From JACMRP01 sp047302465 (GTDB taxonomy: Bacteria > Bdellovibrionota > Bdellovibrionia > Bdellovibrionales > Bdellovibrionaceae): a stretch of 64,000 bases of DNA. The position numbers and the translations under genes are program-made. The notes beneath the pieces are model-generated. The model ran no database searches, was not told where the DNA came from, and worked only from the letters and a program-made list of their open reading frames with translations. Shown here piece after piece: positions 8,200-15,603 of the stretch. The stretch lies in NCBI RefSeq assembly GCF_047302465.1, contig NZ_CP178621.1:2666001-2730000 (forward strand), in the 5' to 3' direction. How positions within the stretch are numbered: position 1 is the stretch's first letter; every line of letters begins with the position of its first letter.

Positions 8200-8952
8200 A
8201 TGTTACAACAATATCTTCTTCAAGAATTTGAACGCCGTACTAAGGCTAACCCCAATTATTCGCTGAGAGCCTTTGCGAGAGATTTAGAAATCCACTCGGG
8301 AACACTCTCAAGTATTCTTAATCAGCGCCGCACCGTGGGTGCCAAGGTGCTTACGCACATCATGAAGAAGCTTCCACTCTCTGCTGCAGATAAAAAGAAG
8401 ATTCTTTCAGACTTGATGACACCAGCCCCTGTGGAGTCCGAAAAACCGCCTGTCATCGACGAAGAGGTTCTGAACATTATCAAGGACTGGGAACACTACG
8501 CGATCTTGTCTTACCTGCACCTGCGTAAAGCCAAGAAAGCTCCTGGAGACATGGCAAAGGCGCTACGTTTGCCTCAAGCGAAGGTCCTTCGTGCTCTGAC
8601 AAATTTAGAAAGTGCAGGGCTTATCTCTCGTGATGGCGGTCAGCTTAAAGTGACTCACAAAAGTTTCATTACTTCTCGTGGAATTCCAAGTCCGGCCTTA
8701 CGCGAAGCTCATGCACAGTACATCGAAAAAGCAAAACGTGCCTTAACGGAGTTCTCTGTTAATGAACGTGACATCACCGGAACGACCATAGCGATTTCCT
8801 CTAAGAATTTACCCAAAGCCAAAGAATTGATTCAGCAATTTCGCCAAGAGCTTTCCGAGATTCTTGAGCAAGGTGAAGCTGACGAAGTTTTTAGACTTAA
8901 TATTCAATTATTCCCTCTTACTCATAAGAAAACTGCGGAGATTTCAAAATGA
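8200..8952 (+). CDS. TIGR02147 / DUF4423 family transcription regulator
   Basis: 250 residues. The N-terminal third is a helix-turn-helix (YSLRAFARDLEIHSGTLSSI, then LNQRR). The middle (about 95-155) resembles a winged helix (AKALRLPQAKVLRALTNLE...GLISR). The C-terminal third carries the family's RDITGTTIAIS and VFRLNIQLFPL motifs. I chose the ATG at 8200, not the in-frame TTG at 8146, because the paralogue at 62283 aligns from its first Met exactly here. The stop overlaps the next ATG as ATGA, so the secreted protein downstream is co-translated. Probable role: control of its own operon through the half-sites at 8115-8154. The family is abundant in Bdellovibrio, but its ligands are unknown. 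Confidence 0.85.
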   Translation: MLQQYLLQEFERRTKANPNYSLRAFARDLEIHSGTLSSILNQRRTVGAKVLTHIMKKLPLSAADKKKILSDLMTPAPVESEKPPVIDEEVLNIIKDWEHYAILSYLHLRKAKKAPGDMAKALRLPQAKVLRALTNLESAGLISRDGGQLKVTHKSFITSRGIPSPALREAHAQYIEKAKRALTEFSVNERDITGTTIAISSKNLPKAKELIQQFRQELSEILEQGEADEVFRLNIQLFPLTHKKTAEISK

Positions 8953-10007
8953 TTAGGATTCTTTATTCACTCGTTGCTCTTCTTTTTGCAACTGCACCAC
9001 ACGCCCAGGCTAGTGATGGCGGTGGCGGTTACGATCACGGCAATGGCGGCGATATGTGTGAATATCGCTTTAAAACTGTACAAGATGATTTGACGGCCTG
9101 GATTGCTAAGGGTGGATCAGCCTACCTTCAATTACCTCCTGAAATTTCTCATGAGAAGTACAACATCTATATGCTTGATAAGATTCAAGCGGCCAAGGTG
9201 AGTTGTATCGATGAAAAGGTCTTCGTCGGCAACGCCGAGAAAACTTGTAAGAACTTTGTCGAAGCAAATGGCACATCACGCATCCTCTGCAACAGAGATC
9301 GCTTCATGACGACGCCAGAATCCGATCAGTATGTTTTGGTTCATCATGAGTACGCTGGGCTTGCTGGTTTTGAGGTCAACACAGGTGAAACCTCGCACTA
9401 CGAGATTTCAAACCAAATCAGCGGATACCTTGAAAGTCAGATCGTCAAAAAGTTGGTGGTAAAGCCCCCAGCAGGCAAAGTGGAGAACCCATTTGATTCG
9501 AAAAGTTGCCTGGGACCTCAAATGACGATGCAAAATGTGACTAATTTGATCCCCGCAGGAAAAGATCACATCGCACTCTCGACACTCAATATTTATACGC
9601 GTGAGCGAACGTGCGATGTTTTTAAGGGTTGTTCGGAGTGGAAATTTATTAAAAATAAAATTACGTACCCTGACGAGCTTCGCTTTATAAAATCAGTGAT
9701 GGCTCCAAATACGGGCACCATCAGATTCGCACGGGCTCCTCAAGGTATTTCCATCAAGCTATCAACCAATGCCCCTGGCTCGTCCGATAAGGGTGTTGTT
9801 CTTTCCTTTGACATGGTGGGCGAACCTGTTGATGAGGTTGGCGGAAGATTTACAATGATGACTCTGCCCGACTATCGACAAATTGGCGACGCCGTTGGCA
9901 CAGTGACCAACAATTGCGCTCGTCTAAACTATAAAGGCAAAGAATACATCGGCGCGGCTGGTACAGTATGGTGGGAACGCGAAACTGTGTTCTTGTCTCG
10001 GTACTAA
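8949..10007 (+). CDS. Secreted protein coupled to a TIGR02147 regulator
   Basis: 352 residues, starting inside the regulator stop codon (ATGA). A signal peptide ends near residue 21 (ATAPHAQAS), followed by a Gly/Asp-rich segment (DGGGGYDHGNGGDMCEY). Similar Gly-rich starts occur in the partner of the regulator at 62283 (QDRGNGGSDGYKK). Around residues 133-145 it reads VHHEYAGLAGFE, which resembles a metal-binding HE-type helix. A true HExxH is absent, so peptidase activity is not claimed. Seven or more cysteines are spread through the chain. Function unknown; export to the periplasm or beyond is likely. Confidence 0.75.
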   Translation: MIRILYSLVALLFATAPHAQASDGGGGYDHGNGGDMCEYRFKTVQDDLTAWIAKGGSAYLQLPPEISHEKYNIYMLDKIQAAKVSCIDEKVFVGNAEKTCKNFVEANGTSRILCNRDRFMTTPESDQYVLVHHEYAGLAGFEVNTGETSHYEISNQISGYLESQIVKKLVVKPPAGKVENPFDSKSCLGPQMTMQNVTNLIPAGKDHIALSTLNIYTRERTCDVFKGCSEWKFIKNKITYPDELRFIKSVMAPNTGTIRFARAPQGISIKLSTNAPGSSDKGVVLSFDMVGEPVDEVGGRFTMMTLPDYRQIGDAVGTVTNNCARLNYKGKEYIGAAGTVWWERETVFLSRY

Positions 10008-10094
10008 CTTGCAGGATCACACCCAGCGAGTGTATTCGGAATCACGGTGCAGAGCTTCGCGGATGAGAAAATAGAAAAGCTATACTTCTGGGGG

Positions 10095-10295
10095 CTATCT
10101 CTTTTTTTTGAGAGTATTGATAAGGTAAAAGAGGCCGAATATAGCCAGCAATAAGACCAAATAGGTTGTTATTCCACCTTCTTCGATAGTTTTTTTCAAA
10201 GTGGCTTTGGTGTCCGTACCTGATTCGTTTGCAAAAACAGACGTGCTTATAAAAATTGAACTATTAAAAAACGTATAGATCAAAAAACTATTCAT
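10095..10295 (-). CDS. Small membrane protein
   Basis: 66 residues. The first 22 look like a signal sequence (MNSFLIYTFFNSSIFISTSVFA). A short polar segment with Lys and Glu follows, then one transmembrane helix (TTYLVLLLAIFGLFYLINTL) and a basic KKKR end. This is a typical single-pass inner-membrane micro-protein with the C-terminus in the cytoplasm. GGAG lies about 11 bases before the start. It is convergent with the secreted protein gene and stands alone. Function unknown. Confidence 0.6.
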   Translation of the reverse strand: MNSFLIYTFFNSSIFISTSVFANESGTDTKATLKKTIEEGGITTYLVLLLAIFGLFYLINTLKKKR

Positions 10296-10582
10296 TTTGG
10301 AAGTCTCCGGTCAGCATTGATGATAACAACACTAAGTATTTTGTCAATTGATAGAGAATGGATGAGTCGCTGCAAGTTTGCAGCGACTTTTGTGTATTTG
10401 GCATCAGTGCAAAAACTCTGTGAGTTTTTGTCTGTGTGCTGTTCGAAAAGCATTGGGTTATTGAGCAGCCAATTTACAGATAATTTTTGCTGTCTAGGTT
10501 GTCTGGTCAGCCCCGAGTTGATGGACACAAAATTTTGTGTTACATGTTTTCAAACAAATTCTCTTTGAAATAGGACTCTTCT
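10296..10582. other. 287-base spacer with two hairpins
   Basis: This lies between a minus-strand and a plus-strand gene, so it must contain both promoters. It holds the hairpin at 10365-10392 and a second one at 10410-10430 (CAAAAACTC / GAGTTTTTG around TGT). Open frames here lack ribosome-binding sites and are Cys/Ser-rich, so I do not call a protein. A small RNA or a leader is possible. Confidence 0.35.
10365..10392. terminator. Strong hairpin with T run in a non-coding spacer
   Basis: A 10-bp stem (AGTCGCTGCA / TGCAGCGACT) with an AGTT loop, followed by TTTTG on the plus strand. No plus-strand gene ends nearby, so if it terminates anything it would be an unseen short RNA. Its core, GCTGCA-N4-TGCAGC at 10369-10384, is the same as the palindrome before the regulator at 8200, so it may be an operator instead. 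Confidence 0.45.
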
Positions 10583-11125
10583 ATGAAATATGCCTTAACT
10601 GCTTTTTTATTGATGATCAATCTTGCGTGTGCGAACGCAAAAGAAAACATGAATCTAGATCAAAGTGGATTTGATTCATATGAGTTAGGTGATGTTAAAC
10701 TGAAGGACTTAAGCTTTGACTTCGAAATTGAAAATCCTGAGGGGGTTGCGAGAATCATATTCGATCAATCTGTAAACCTGGTAGAGCGGAAGTACCTTGT
10801 TAGAGGAGAGGAGCTATTGTCGAGTCAGTTTGCCAATAATCTGTATGACTTTTCTTGTGGTTTGCAAAGCTATTTTCTTCCAACTCATACACCAGTTCTC
10901 CGAGACAAAATTATCAAGGGGCAAATGAAGTTTGAATTATCTAGACCTCAATTTGGCACCAGTTATGTCGGAAATTATGTATTAGATCGCTTTGTCTTTC
11001 CATTGGAAAAGAAAGGTGATCTTTTACTTGTCTGCTATAGACATTATGTACAAGGTAGTAAAACTACAGTCCACGATCTTAAGGCCGCGCTGTCAGGCTA
11101 CTTGAAAGTCAGGATAGTGCCATAA
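10583..11125 (+). CDS. Secreted protein, unknown function
   Basis: 180 residues with a signal peptide (MKYALTAFLLMINLACANAK). The LAC could be read as a weak lipobox, but cleavage after ANA fits better. The mature part is acidic at first and then beta-rich. No catalytic motif was seen. It is preceded by TAGGA about 9 bases from the ATG and followed by a copy of the repeated terminator at 11177-11210. It appears AT-richer than the kynurenine genes, like the rest of the 10-12 kb stretch. Confidence 0.7.
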   Translation: MKYALTAFLLMINLACANAKENMNLDQSGFDSYELGDVKLKDLSFDFEIENPEGVARIIFDQSVNLVERKYLVRGEELLSSQFANNLYDFSCGLQSYFLPTHTPVLRDKIIKGQMKFELSRPQFGTSYVGNYVLDRFVFPLEKKGDLLLVCYRHYVQGSKTTVHDLKAALSGYLKVRIVP

Positions 11126-11176
11126 GAATATTTTTTTTAGTGGTTAGATTTTTAAAAATCCCTTGTTTTCAATACT

Positions 11177-11210
11177 AAGCCTGTTCAGAAATGCACAGGC
11201 TTTTTTATTC
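11177..11210 (+). terminator. Repeated terminator, copy 1
   Basis: Stem AAGCCTGT / ACAGGCTT with loop TCAGAAATGC, followed by TTTTTTATTC. All 34 bases are identical to copy 2 at 13767. The loop is conserved as well as the stem, which an ordinary terminator does not require. Confidence 0.9.
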
Positions 11211-11247
11211 TTATGACTAAATTGCATAAACTCGGTATTTTAAGAAG

Positions 11248-12075
11248 ATGCAAAATATCGGTAGCAAATTAGAAAAGTATTTAACTCTATGGAACCTGTC
11301 CGATCCGAAGTTGGTAGCTACAACACCTACAAGTTTTATTTATGAAGTTTCAAGAGATGAAGACCTAATACTGAAGATCTTCACAGAAACTGGTGCAATT
11401 GACGAAAAGGCGAGCTCCTCAGTCTTAGCGGCCTGGAATGGGAATGGATCTGTAGAGCTGAAGGCTTCCGACGATGGAGCCTTGCTCATTGAACGACTTG
11501 AGGGGCCCAATCTTTATTTTTATTCGGAATCGAAGAACGAAACCAAGGCAACCGAGATCTTCGTACATATAATTAAGAAAATTCACTCTAGTCCCCTGCC
11601 AAAAAATCACTCCATCCCTGAACTCTCAACTCTGTTCAAGACATTGTACGATTTTACGGGTTCTCCTGAAAAACACAGACCTCTTTTTCAAAAATCCGTC
11701 GAAGTTGCCCGTAGTCTAATAAGCACTCAAAACAAGGTCGTACTTCTTCATGGAGATTTGCACCATGAAAATGTCATGAAACGAAAACACGGCGAATACG
11801 TTTGTTTTGACCCTAAGGGGTTTATCGGCGATCCATGTTATGAGATCGCGACCATTCTAAAAAATCCTTGGGACTTTCCTGAAATCTCTGAAAACGAAAA
11901 GCTTTGTATCGAACGAGCAAACATGTTTGCTGATTCACTAAAGCTGCCAGTTCAAAGAATTTTAGAGTTTTCATTTGTTCACATGTGCCTGAGCGCCATG
12001 TGGGCAATACAAGATGGACAAGACTATTCCCATCAAATGAAAATCGCGCAGTTTTTAGAAAGCTATATTTCCTAA
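11248..12075 (+). CDS. Aminoglycoside phosphotransferase-type kinase
   Basis: 275 residues. It carries the kinase catalytic loop HGDLHHENV (catalytic Asp170) and the metal-binding segment FDPKGFIGDP (Asp188). The pattern of the second motif (DPKG-x-x-GDP) is closest to the APH(6) / hydroxyurea kinase group, which phosphorylates streptomycin. The N-lobe is short, with a Lys in LILKIF. Whether it confers resistance or phosphorylates a small metabolite cannot be told from sequence. It has no signal peptide, so it acts in the cytoplasm. It sits alone between copy 1 of the repeated terminator and a convergent TIGR02147 regulator. Confidence 0.8.
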   Translation: MQNIGSKLEKYLTLWNLSDPKLVATTPTSFIYEVSRDEDLILKIFTETGAIDEKASSSVLAAWNGNGSVELKASDDGALLIERLEGPNLYFYSESKNETKATEIFVHIIKKIHSSPLPKNHSIPELSTLFKTLYDFTGSPEKHRPLFQKSVEVARSLISTQNKVVLLHGDLHHENVMKRKHGEYVCFDPKGFIGDPCYEIATILKNPWDFPEISENEKLCIERANMFADSLKLPVQRILEFSFVHMCLSAMWAIQDGQDYSHQMKIAQFLESYIS

Positions 12076-12103
12076 TATGCGCGAGGAACGCCGAGGCCTT
12101 CAA

Positions 12104-12988
12104 CTACGAAGACGGAGAATTAGTCTCCCCGTCACCAGAATTTTTTACTGAATAAGGGGCTTCTGTCCATGGAATCAAATTTAAATTAATCTGATACATT
12201 CTTCGATCTGAAAGTGCGTCGTTATCAAACTGCGAAAATATGGATTGAATAAAGGCGCCTTGTTGCTTCAGATAGTCTTGATACTCTTGCTCGTTTAAGC
12301 CGAGGGTAATACTTCGATAATTTCTTTCACTCGCAGGTCGATGTTGGCTTGCAATGGCCTTCTTAAGGCTTTCTTCATGATATTGCAGAAGAGCTTGATT
12401 GTGGGCCTGATCCTCAAACTTTAGAATTTTTTGCGTTGCCCACCACTCATCACCCACAGCTTCAACAAGTCCCGCGTTCAACAGGACTTGGAGGCTTGCT
12501 GCGATGACTTCCTTAGTTTGACCCGTTAAGCGCACCAGCATCTCTTGATCGCGCTTGATATCTGTATATGTGAGAATATTTCTAATAATGACGATCAAAG
12601 GATTCGCCAGCAAGTTTTCTTGAGGACTGACGACCGTATAGTCGACAGCTCGCTTCAATAGTTCGATGAGTTTAGTGGCATACAGCTTTTTTTGCTCCGG
12701 CTCACGGCACTGGGAATAAATCACAAGAAGATAGAAGTATTCTTTATCCTCGTAGTTTAACTCAAGAAAGTCGGCAAGCTTTTGCGTTAACAACTCTGGA
12801 ATACTTCTTTTACCCGCCACAACGGAGCGCAAATACGATCTGCTAGAAACCCCCAGAATTTTAGACCACACTTCGTACGTGAAGTCTCCACTTTGATTTT
12901 TCCGAAATGCATAGAAGTCCAAAAGGTACTGGTTTGCATCTAGATATTTTTTAACGTCGGGTGGAGCTTTCATATCAGGTAATGTCAT
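12104..12988 (-). CDS. TIGR02147 family transcription regulator (long form)
   Basis: 294 residues with the family's classic opening (YLDANQYLLDFYAFRK, then a helix-turn-helix VWSKILGVSSRSYLRSVV). A winged-helix middle (QEMLVRLTGQTKEVIAASLQ) and a C-terminal third with ITLGLNEQEYQDY and YQINLNLIPWT follow. It keeps the full N-terminal segment that the forms at 8200 and 62283 lack. Either Met1 or Met6 could be the start; neither has a clear ribosome-binding site. It is divergent from the secreted protein gene at 13199 across 210 bases, so that gene is its most likely target. Confidence 0.85.
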   Translation of the reverse strand: MTLPDMKAPPDVKKYLDANQYLLDFYAFRKNQSGDFTYEVWSKILGVSSRSYLRSVVAGKRSIPELLTQKLADFLELNYEDKEYFYLLVIYSQCREPEQKKLYATKLIELLKRAVDYTVVSPQENLLANPLIVIIRNILTYTDIKRDQEMLVRLTGQTKEVIAASLQVLLNAGLVEAVGDEWWATQKILKFEDQAHNQALLQYHEESLKKAIASQHRPASERNYRSITLGLNEQEYQDYLKQQGAFIQSIFSQFDNDALSDRRMYQINLNLIPWTEAPYSVKNSGDGETNSPSS

Positions 12989-13198
12989 TCAAAAAATTTC
13001 AGCATATGAATTTCCTCTTGTAAACCACTGCTTTTGTGTTCATTTTGCGCCCAGCTAGAACAGCTTTGCTCCAAAGGGTGTTTCTCGACCAAATCTTAAA
13101 CGGCTTGTAAGCACCAGCAGCACAGAGAAGGGTCATAAACCTTTGGCACAACGGTTGCTCTACTAGCTTTCAACACAAACTTTAAAAGGAGAACTAAA
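12989..13198. promoter_or_regulatory. Divergent promoter region of regulator and secreted protein
   Basis: 210 bases between divergent genes. CCAAAGG at 13071-13077 is repeated in inverted form as CCTTTGG at 13140-13146. They are about 69 bases apart, which would allow looping. AAAAGGAG lies 7 bases before the ATG at 13199. No confident -35/-10 pair was found. Confidence 0.35.
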
Positions 13199-13636
13199 AT
13201 GAAAAAGTACTTATTCGCACTTGTAGTATTGGCGGCATCCTCATCTTTTGCCGGCGGCACAGATGTGGGTTCGGGAAATATCGGGACAGATAATGCCCCC
13301 ATTCGCGTTAAAGGTATTGTCTGTGAGGCTCAGAAAAGCATCAATGGCGCGAAGCCATTTGTGATCATTAAAGATATCTCGGATTCGAATGCAACGCTGA
13401 TGTTGCAAAAGAGTGATGAGATTCCAGATGTGCGAAATGCGGAACTTACAAAAGTCGTTGAGAATGGCAAATTGGTGGTTGGCTACATTAGCCTAGAGTC
13501 AGCAATGAATCCTTACGCCCCTAACTTTGCTGTTCACACTGATGGATCGACTCCTCAGGATACGACGACGGCGGTTTTGACGTTTGATCAGAGTAACGTG
13601 GAAATTAAAATGAGCTGCCGTGACGGCATGAAATAA
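13199..13636 (+). CDS. Small secreted protein, divergent from a TIGR02147 regulator
   Basis: 145 residues, with AAAAGGAG 7 bases before the ATG and a signal peptide (MKKYLFALVVLAASSSFAGG). The mature N-terminus is Gly-rich (GGTDVGSGNIGTD), as in the two secreted partners of the other TIGR02147 genes. Two cysteines (ICEAQ-type near residue 42 and MSCRDG near the end) could pair. The rest looks beta-rich. Function unknown. The shared context suggests that it belongs to the same kind of regulator/effector pairing. Confidence 0.75.
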   Translation: MKKYLFALVVLAASSSFAGGTDVGSGNIGTDNAPIRVKGIVCEAQKSINGAKPFVIIKDISDSNATLMLQKSDEIPDVRNAELTKVVENGKLVVGYISLESAMNPYAPNFAVHTDGSTPQDTTTAVLTFDQSNVEIKMSCRDGMK

Positions 13637-13766
13637 AATTTCAGGAAACATTAAAAGTAATCAACCAGAAGAATGCTGACTTTGTTAAAAACTGCTTGAA
13701 ATAAGATGTTCAGGCAATCTCTGTATGCCGCCGCCACGTCGATTGTAAGCAGACTATATAAAGCCT

Positions 13767-13800
13767 AAGCCTGTTCAGAAATGCACAGGCTTTTTTATTC
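13767..13800 (+). terminator. Repeated terminator, copy 2
   Basis: Identical over 34 bases to copy 1 at 11177-11210, with the preceding CT shared too. It lies about 130 bases after the stop of the secreted protein gene, which is far for a dedicated terminator. Confidence 0.9.
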
Positions 13801-13812
13801 CTACACCTAATT

Positions 13813-13855
13813 TTAAACTAATATCCGCGGGTAACGCCGCCGTCTATGAGGATGC
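13813..13855 (-). pseudogene. Relic: copied 3' end of the SDR gene
   Basis: 43 bases match 14850-14892, the stop-codon end of the dehydrogenase gene, at 40 positions and in the same orientation. Read on the minus strand it still encodes ILIDGGVTRGY and a stop. Two of the three differences are at third codon positions and silent; the third lies at the edge. No further homology continues into 13856 onward. This is the remnant of a duplication, or a target-site copy left by an insertion. Confidence 0.8.
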
Positions 13856-13990
13856 ATAAAATTTCAACTTGAATTTCTCTTGAATTTTTCAATCACGAAG
13901 GTCGAGTCGCGTTTTCACTCTGGCCGTTGACCAAACTCCGAGCCCAAATTGAAATTGATACTACAGATATCTATTTACTTCGGAGAAAGC

Positions 13991-14455
13991 ATGGCAATTG
14001 CAAAAGAAATTATGACAGACAAAGTCGTTACCCTCCCAGCGGCGACGGATATTACAGAAGCTGTCGAAGTGTTCACCACAAAAAAAATCACTTCGATGCC
14101 CGTAACTATGGTGACTGGTGAAATCGCTGGTCAATTGACCGAATTCGTTTTAGTTCGTCTCATGGTCATGCACCAAGCTCAACCCGAAAAGTTTAAAAAA
14201 TTAGCGCACGCCTTGGAACATCTCGAACAACCCGTTTTCGTCGAGCCTCAAGATTCTGTGGCGGTGGTTTTGAAAGCTATGATGAGCTCCCCAATAAAGC
14301 GCGTGATTGTGTCTATGGATAAGTGCAGAGTCTTGGGTATCATCAGCCCGAAGGATTTACTTCGCGCTCTGGCAGCGGGTGATAAGACAGCGCAAGTTAT
14401 CCAGAAAGAAGTTCAGAAAACAACAGCAGCGGGCGCCGCTATGAAGGCTGGTTAG
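13991..14455 (+). CDS. CBS-domain protein
   Basis: 154 residues with two CBS motifs: IMTDKVVTLPAATDITEAVE at residues 7-26, and PVFVEPQDSVAVVLKAMMSS...RVLGIISPKDLLRAL at about 80-130. The pair would form a Bateman module that binds adenosyl nucleotides and regulates a partner. I prefer the ATG at 13991, with GGAG 6 bases ahead, to the in-frame ATG at 13949, whose extension (MKLILQISIYFGES) has no role in the domain. There is no catalytic domain, so it is a stand-alone sensor. It sits in the 1-kb interval bracketed by the dehydrogenase-tail repeats and is followed by terminator copy 3. Confidence 0.85.
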   Translation: MAIAKEIMTDKVVTLPAATDITEAVEVFTTKKITSMPVTMVTGEIAGQLTEFVLVRLMVMHQAQPEKFKKLAHALEHLEQPVFVEPQDSVAVVLKAMMSSPIKRVIVSMDKCRVLGIISPKDLLRALAAGDKTAQVIQKEVQKTTAAGAAMKAG

Positions 14456-14493
14456 CAGGGACTGAGAAAATTAAATCACTAGTTTTTGAGAAA

Positions 14494-14526
14494 AAGCCTG
14501 GTCAGAAATGCACAGGCTTTTTTTAT
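14494..14526 (+). terminator. Repeated terminator, copy 3
   Basis: AAGCCTGG-TCAGAAATGC-ACAGGCTT followed by TTTTTATTA. It differs from copies 1 and 2 by one base at the top of the stem. The loop is unchanged. It closes the CBS gene. Confidence 0.85.
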
Positions 14527-14531
14527 TATAA

Positions 14532-14834
14532 CTATTTATGGTCCTCTAACGTATCACCAATAAGTATTCTACAGCTACGACATCTCGAGGTTAGTGGGTT
14601 TACTGAAAATTTATCAGTAAAAAAGGGCTTTTTACAACCTGGGCATTCAAGATTAAAAGCTTTAATAGAGTAATAAAGAAACACACACGCAATCAGAACA
14701 AGCCCCAATATTAGTATTAATTCTGAATTAAATTTTGAGCCAAAAACTCCGAATAATATCCAGAAAATCATACTTAATAAAAGCCGAGTCTTTACTTGTC
14801 TTATCGTCTTCCAGTTGTCCACAAGTTCAATCAT
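14532..14834 (-). CDS. Small membrane protein with a zinc-ribbon-like tail
   Basis: 100 residues. Two hydrophobic segments (about 16-35, LLLSMIFWILFGVFGSKF, and 40-58, LILILGLVLIACVFLYY) form a hairpin in the membrane. A cytoplasmic tail follows with two CxxC pairs (CPGC and CRSC) about 22 residues apart, which fits a zinc ribbon. The start has no strong ribosome-binding site. AT-rich compared with the kynurenine genes. It lies inside the interval bracketed by the repeated dehydrogenase tail. Function unknown. Confidence 0.6.
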   Translation of the reverse strand: MIELVDNWKTIRQVKTRLLLSMIFWILFGVFGSKFNSELILILGLVLIACVFLYYSIKAFNLECPGCKKPFFTDKFSVNPLTSRCRSCRILIGDTLEDHK

Positions 14835-14854
14835 ACTATTTTTTTGCTCTTAAA

Positions 14855-15592
14855 CTAATATCCGCGGGTGACGCCGCCGTCGATGAGAATGCTTTGACCT
14901 GTGATGTAGCCCGCTCTTGGTGATGCTAGGAAGGCTGCTAGGTCCGCTAGCTCTCTTGGATCACCCAAACGCCCTGCTGGGACCATTTGCTTGATTCTCT
15001 CGTCTGTCAGTTTTAATTCTTTCAATCGATCTGTGGCTGTGTAGCCTGGTAGTAACAAGTTAATTGTAATTCCAAATGGGGCGTATTCATTCGCGATTGA
15101 CTTGCTTAAGCCCGCAAGACCTGCGCGCAAGCCGTTTGAGGTTGTTAGACCGTTCAATGGCTCTTTTGCTGCTAGTGATGTTACTAACAAGACACGTCCG
15201 TAATTGTTTTCTTTCATTTTCGGCAGGGCTGCCTTTAAGGATTCTACAACACTCATCCACAGGCTTTGGAAGTCTTCTTGCCATTGGCTGTCTGAAACGT
15301 CTGCGAAGTTTCCTTTGTTTGGGCCGCCTGTGTTTGTTACGAGGATATCTACGCCACCCATTTCTTTGATGGCTTTTTCGACGACGGATTTGCCCTCGCC
15401 TGCTTTTGTGAGGTCACAAGTGAATACATGCTTTGCGCCGATTTCTTTTGCGGTTTTTTGAAGTTTATCAAGGCTTCTTGAACAGATCGCAACTTCGGCA
15501 CCCTCTTGTACTAGAACTTCAGCAATAGATCTGCCGATACCGGTAGAGGCTCCCATAACTAAGACTTTTTTGTTTTTAAGCTGTAAATCCAT
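14855..15592 (-). CDS. SDR-family oxidoreductase with altered catalytic residues
   Basis: 245 residues, with AAAGGA 8 bases before the chosen ATG. A longer frame to 15667 has no ribosome-binding site and runs into the upstream gene. The Rossmann motif GASTGIGRS and the NTGG motif show that it binds NAD(P). The expected catalytic Tyr-xxx-Lys is replaced: counting from the Ser of TSLAAK, the positions read Ser and Arg (TSNGLR). A branch of SDRs with this SNxxR variant exists. It is the last gene of the kynB operon, 11 bases after the ACMS decarboxylase gene, so a link to kynurenine catabolism is likely, but its step is unknown. Confidence 0.8.
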   Translation of the reverse strand: MDLQLKNKKVLVMGASTGIGRSIAEVLVQEGAEVAICSRSLDKLQKTAKEIGAKHVFTCDLTKAGEGKSVVEKAIKEMGGVDILVTNTGGPNKGNFADVSDSQWQEDFQSLWMSVVESLKAALPKMKENNYGRVLLVTSLAAKEPLNGLTTSNGLRAGLAGLSKSIANEYAPFGITINLLLPGYTATDRLKELKLTDERIKQMVPAGRLGDPRELADLAAFLASPRAGYITGQSILIDGGVTRGY

Positions 15593-15603
15593 GCTCGTGT
15601 CCT

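Larger units (their letters stand above)
13637..13990. other. 354-base gene-free stretch with terminator copy 2 and a gene-tail relic
   Basis: After the secreted protein gene this holds terminator copy 2 (13767-13800), the copied 3' end of the dehydrogenase gene (13813-13855) and an AT-rich segment with a repeated CTTGAATTT that probably carries the CBS gene promoter. Nothing else was recognised. Confidence 0.6.

Noticed and set aside
10317..10568. 83-codon plus-strand frame in the hairpin-rich spacer
   Set aside because: It runs through both hairpins, is Cys/Ser-rich without pattern and has no ribosome-binding site.
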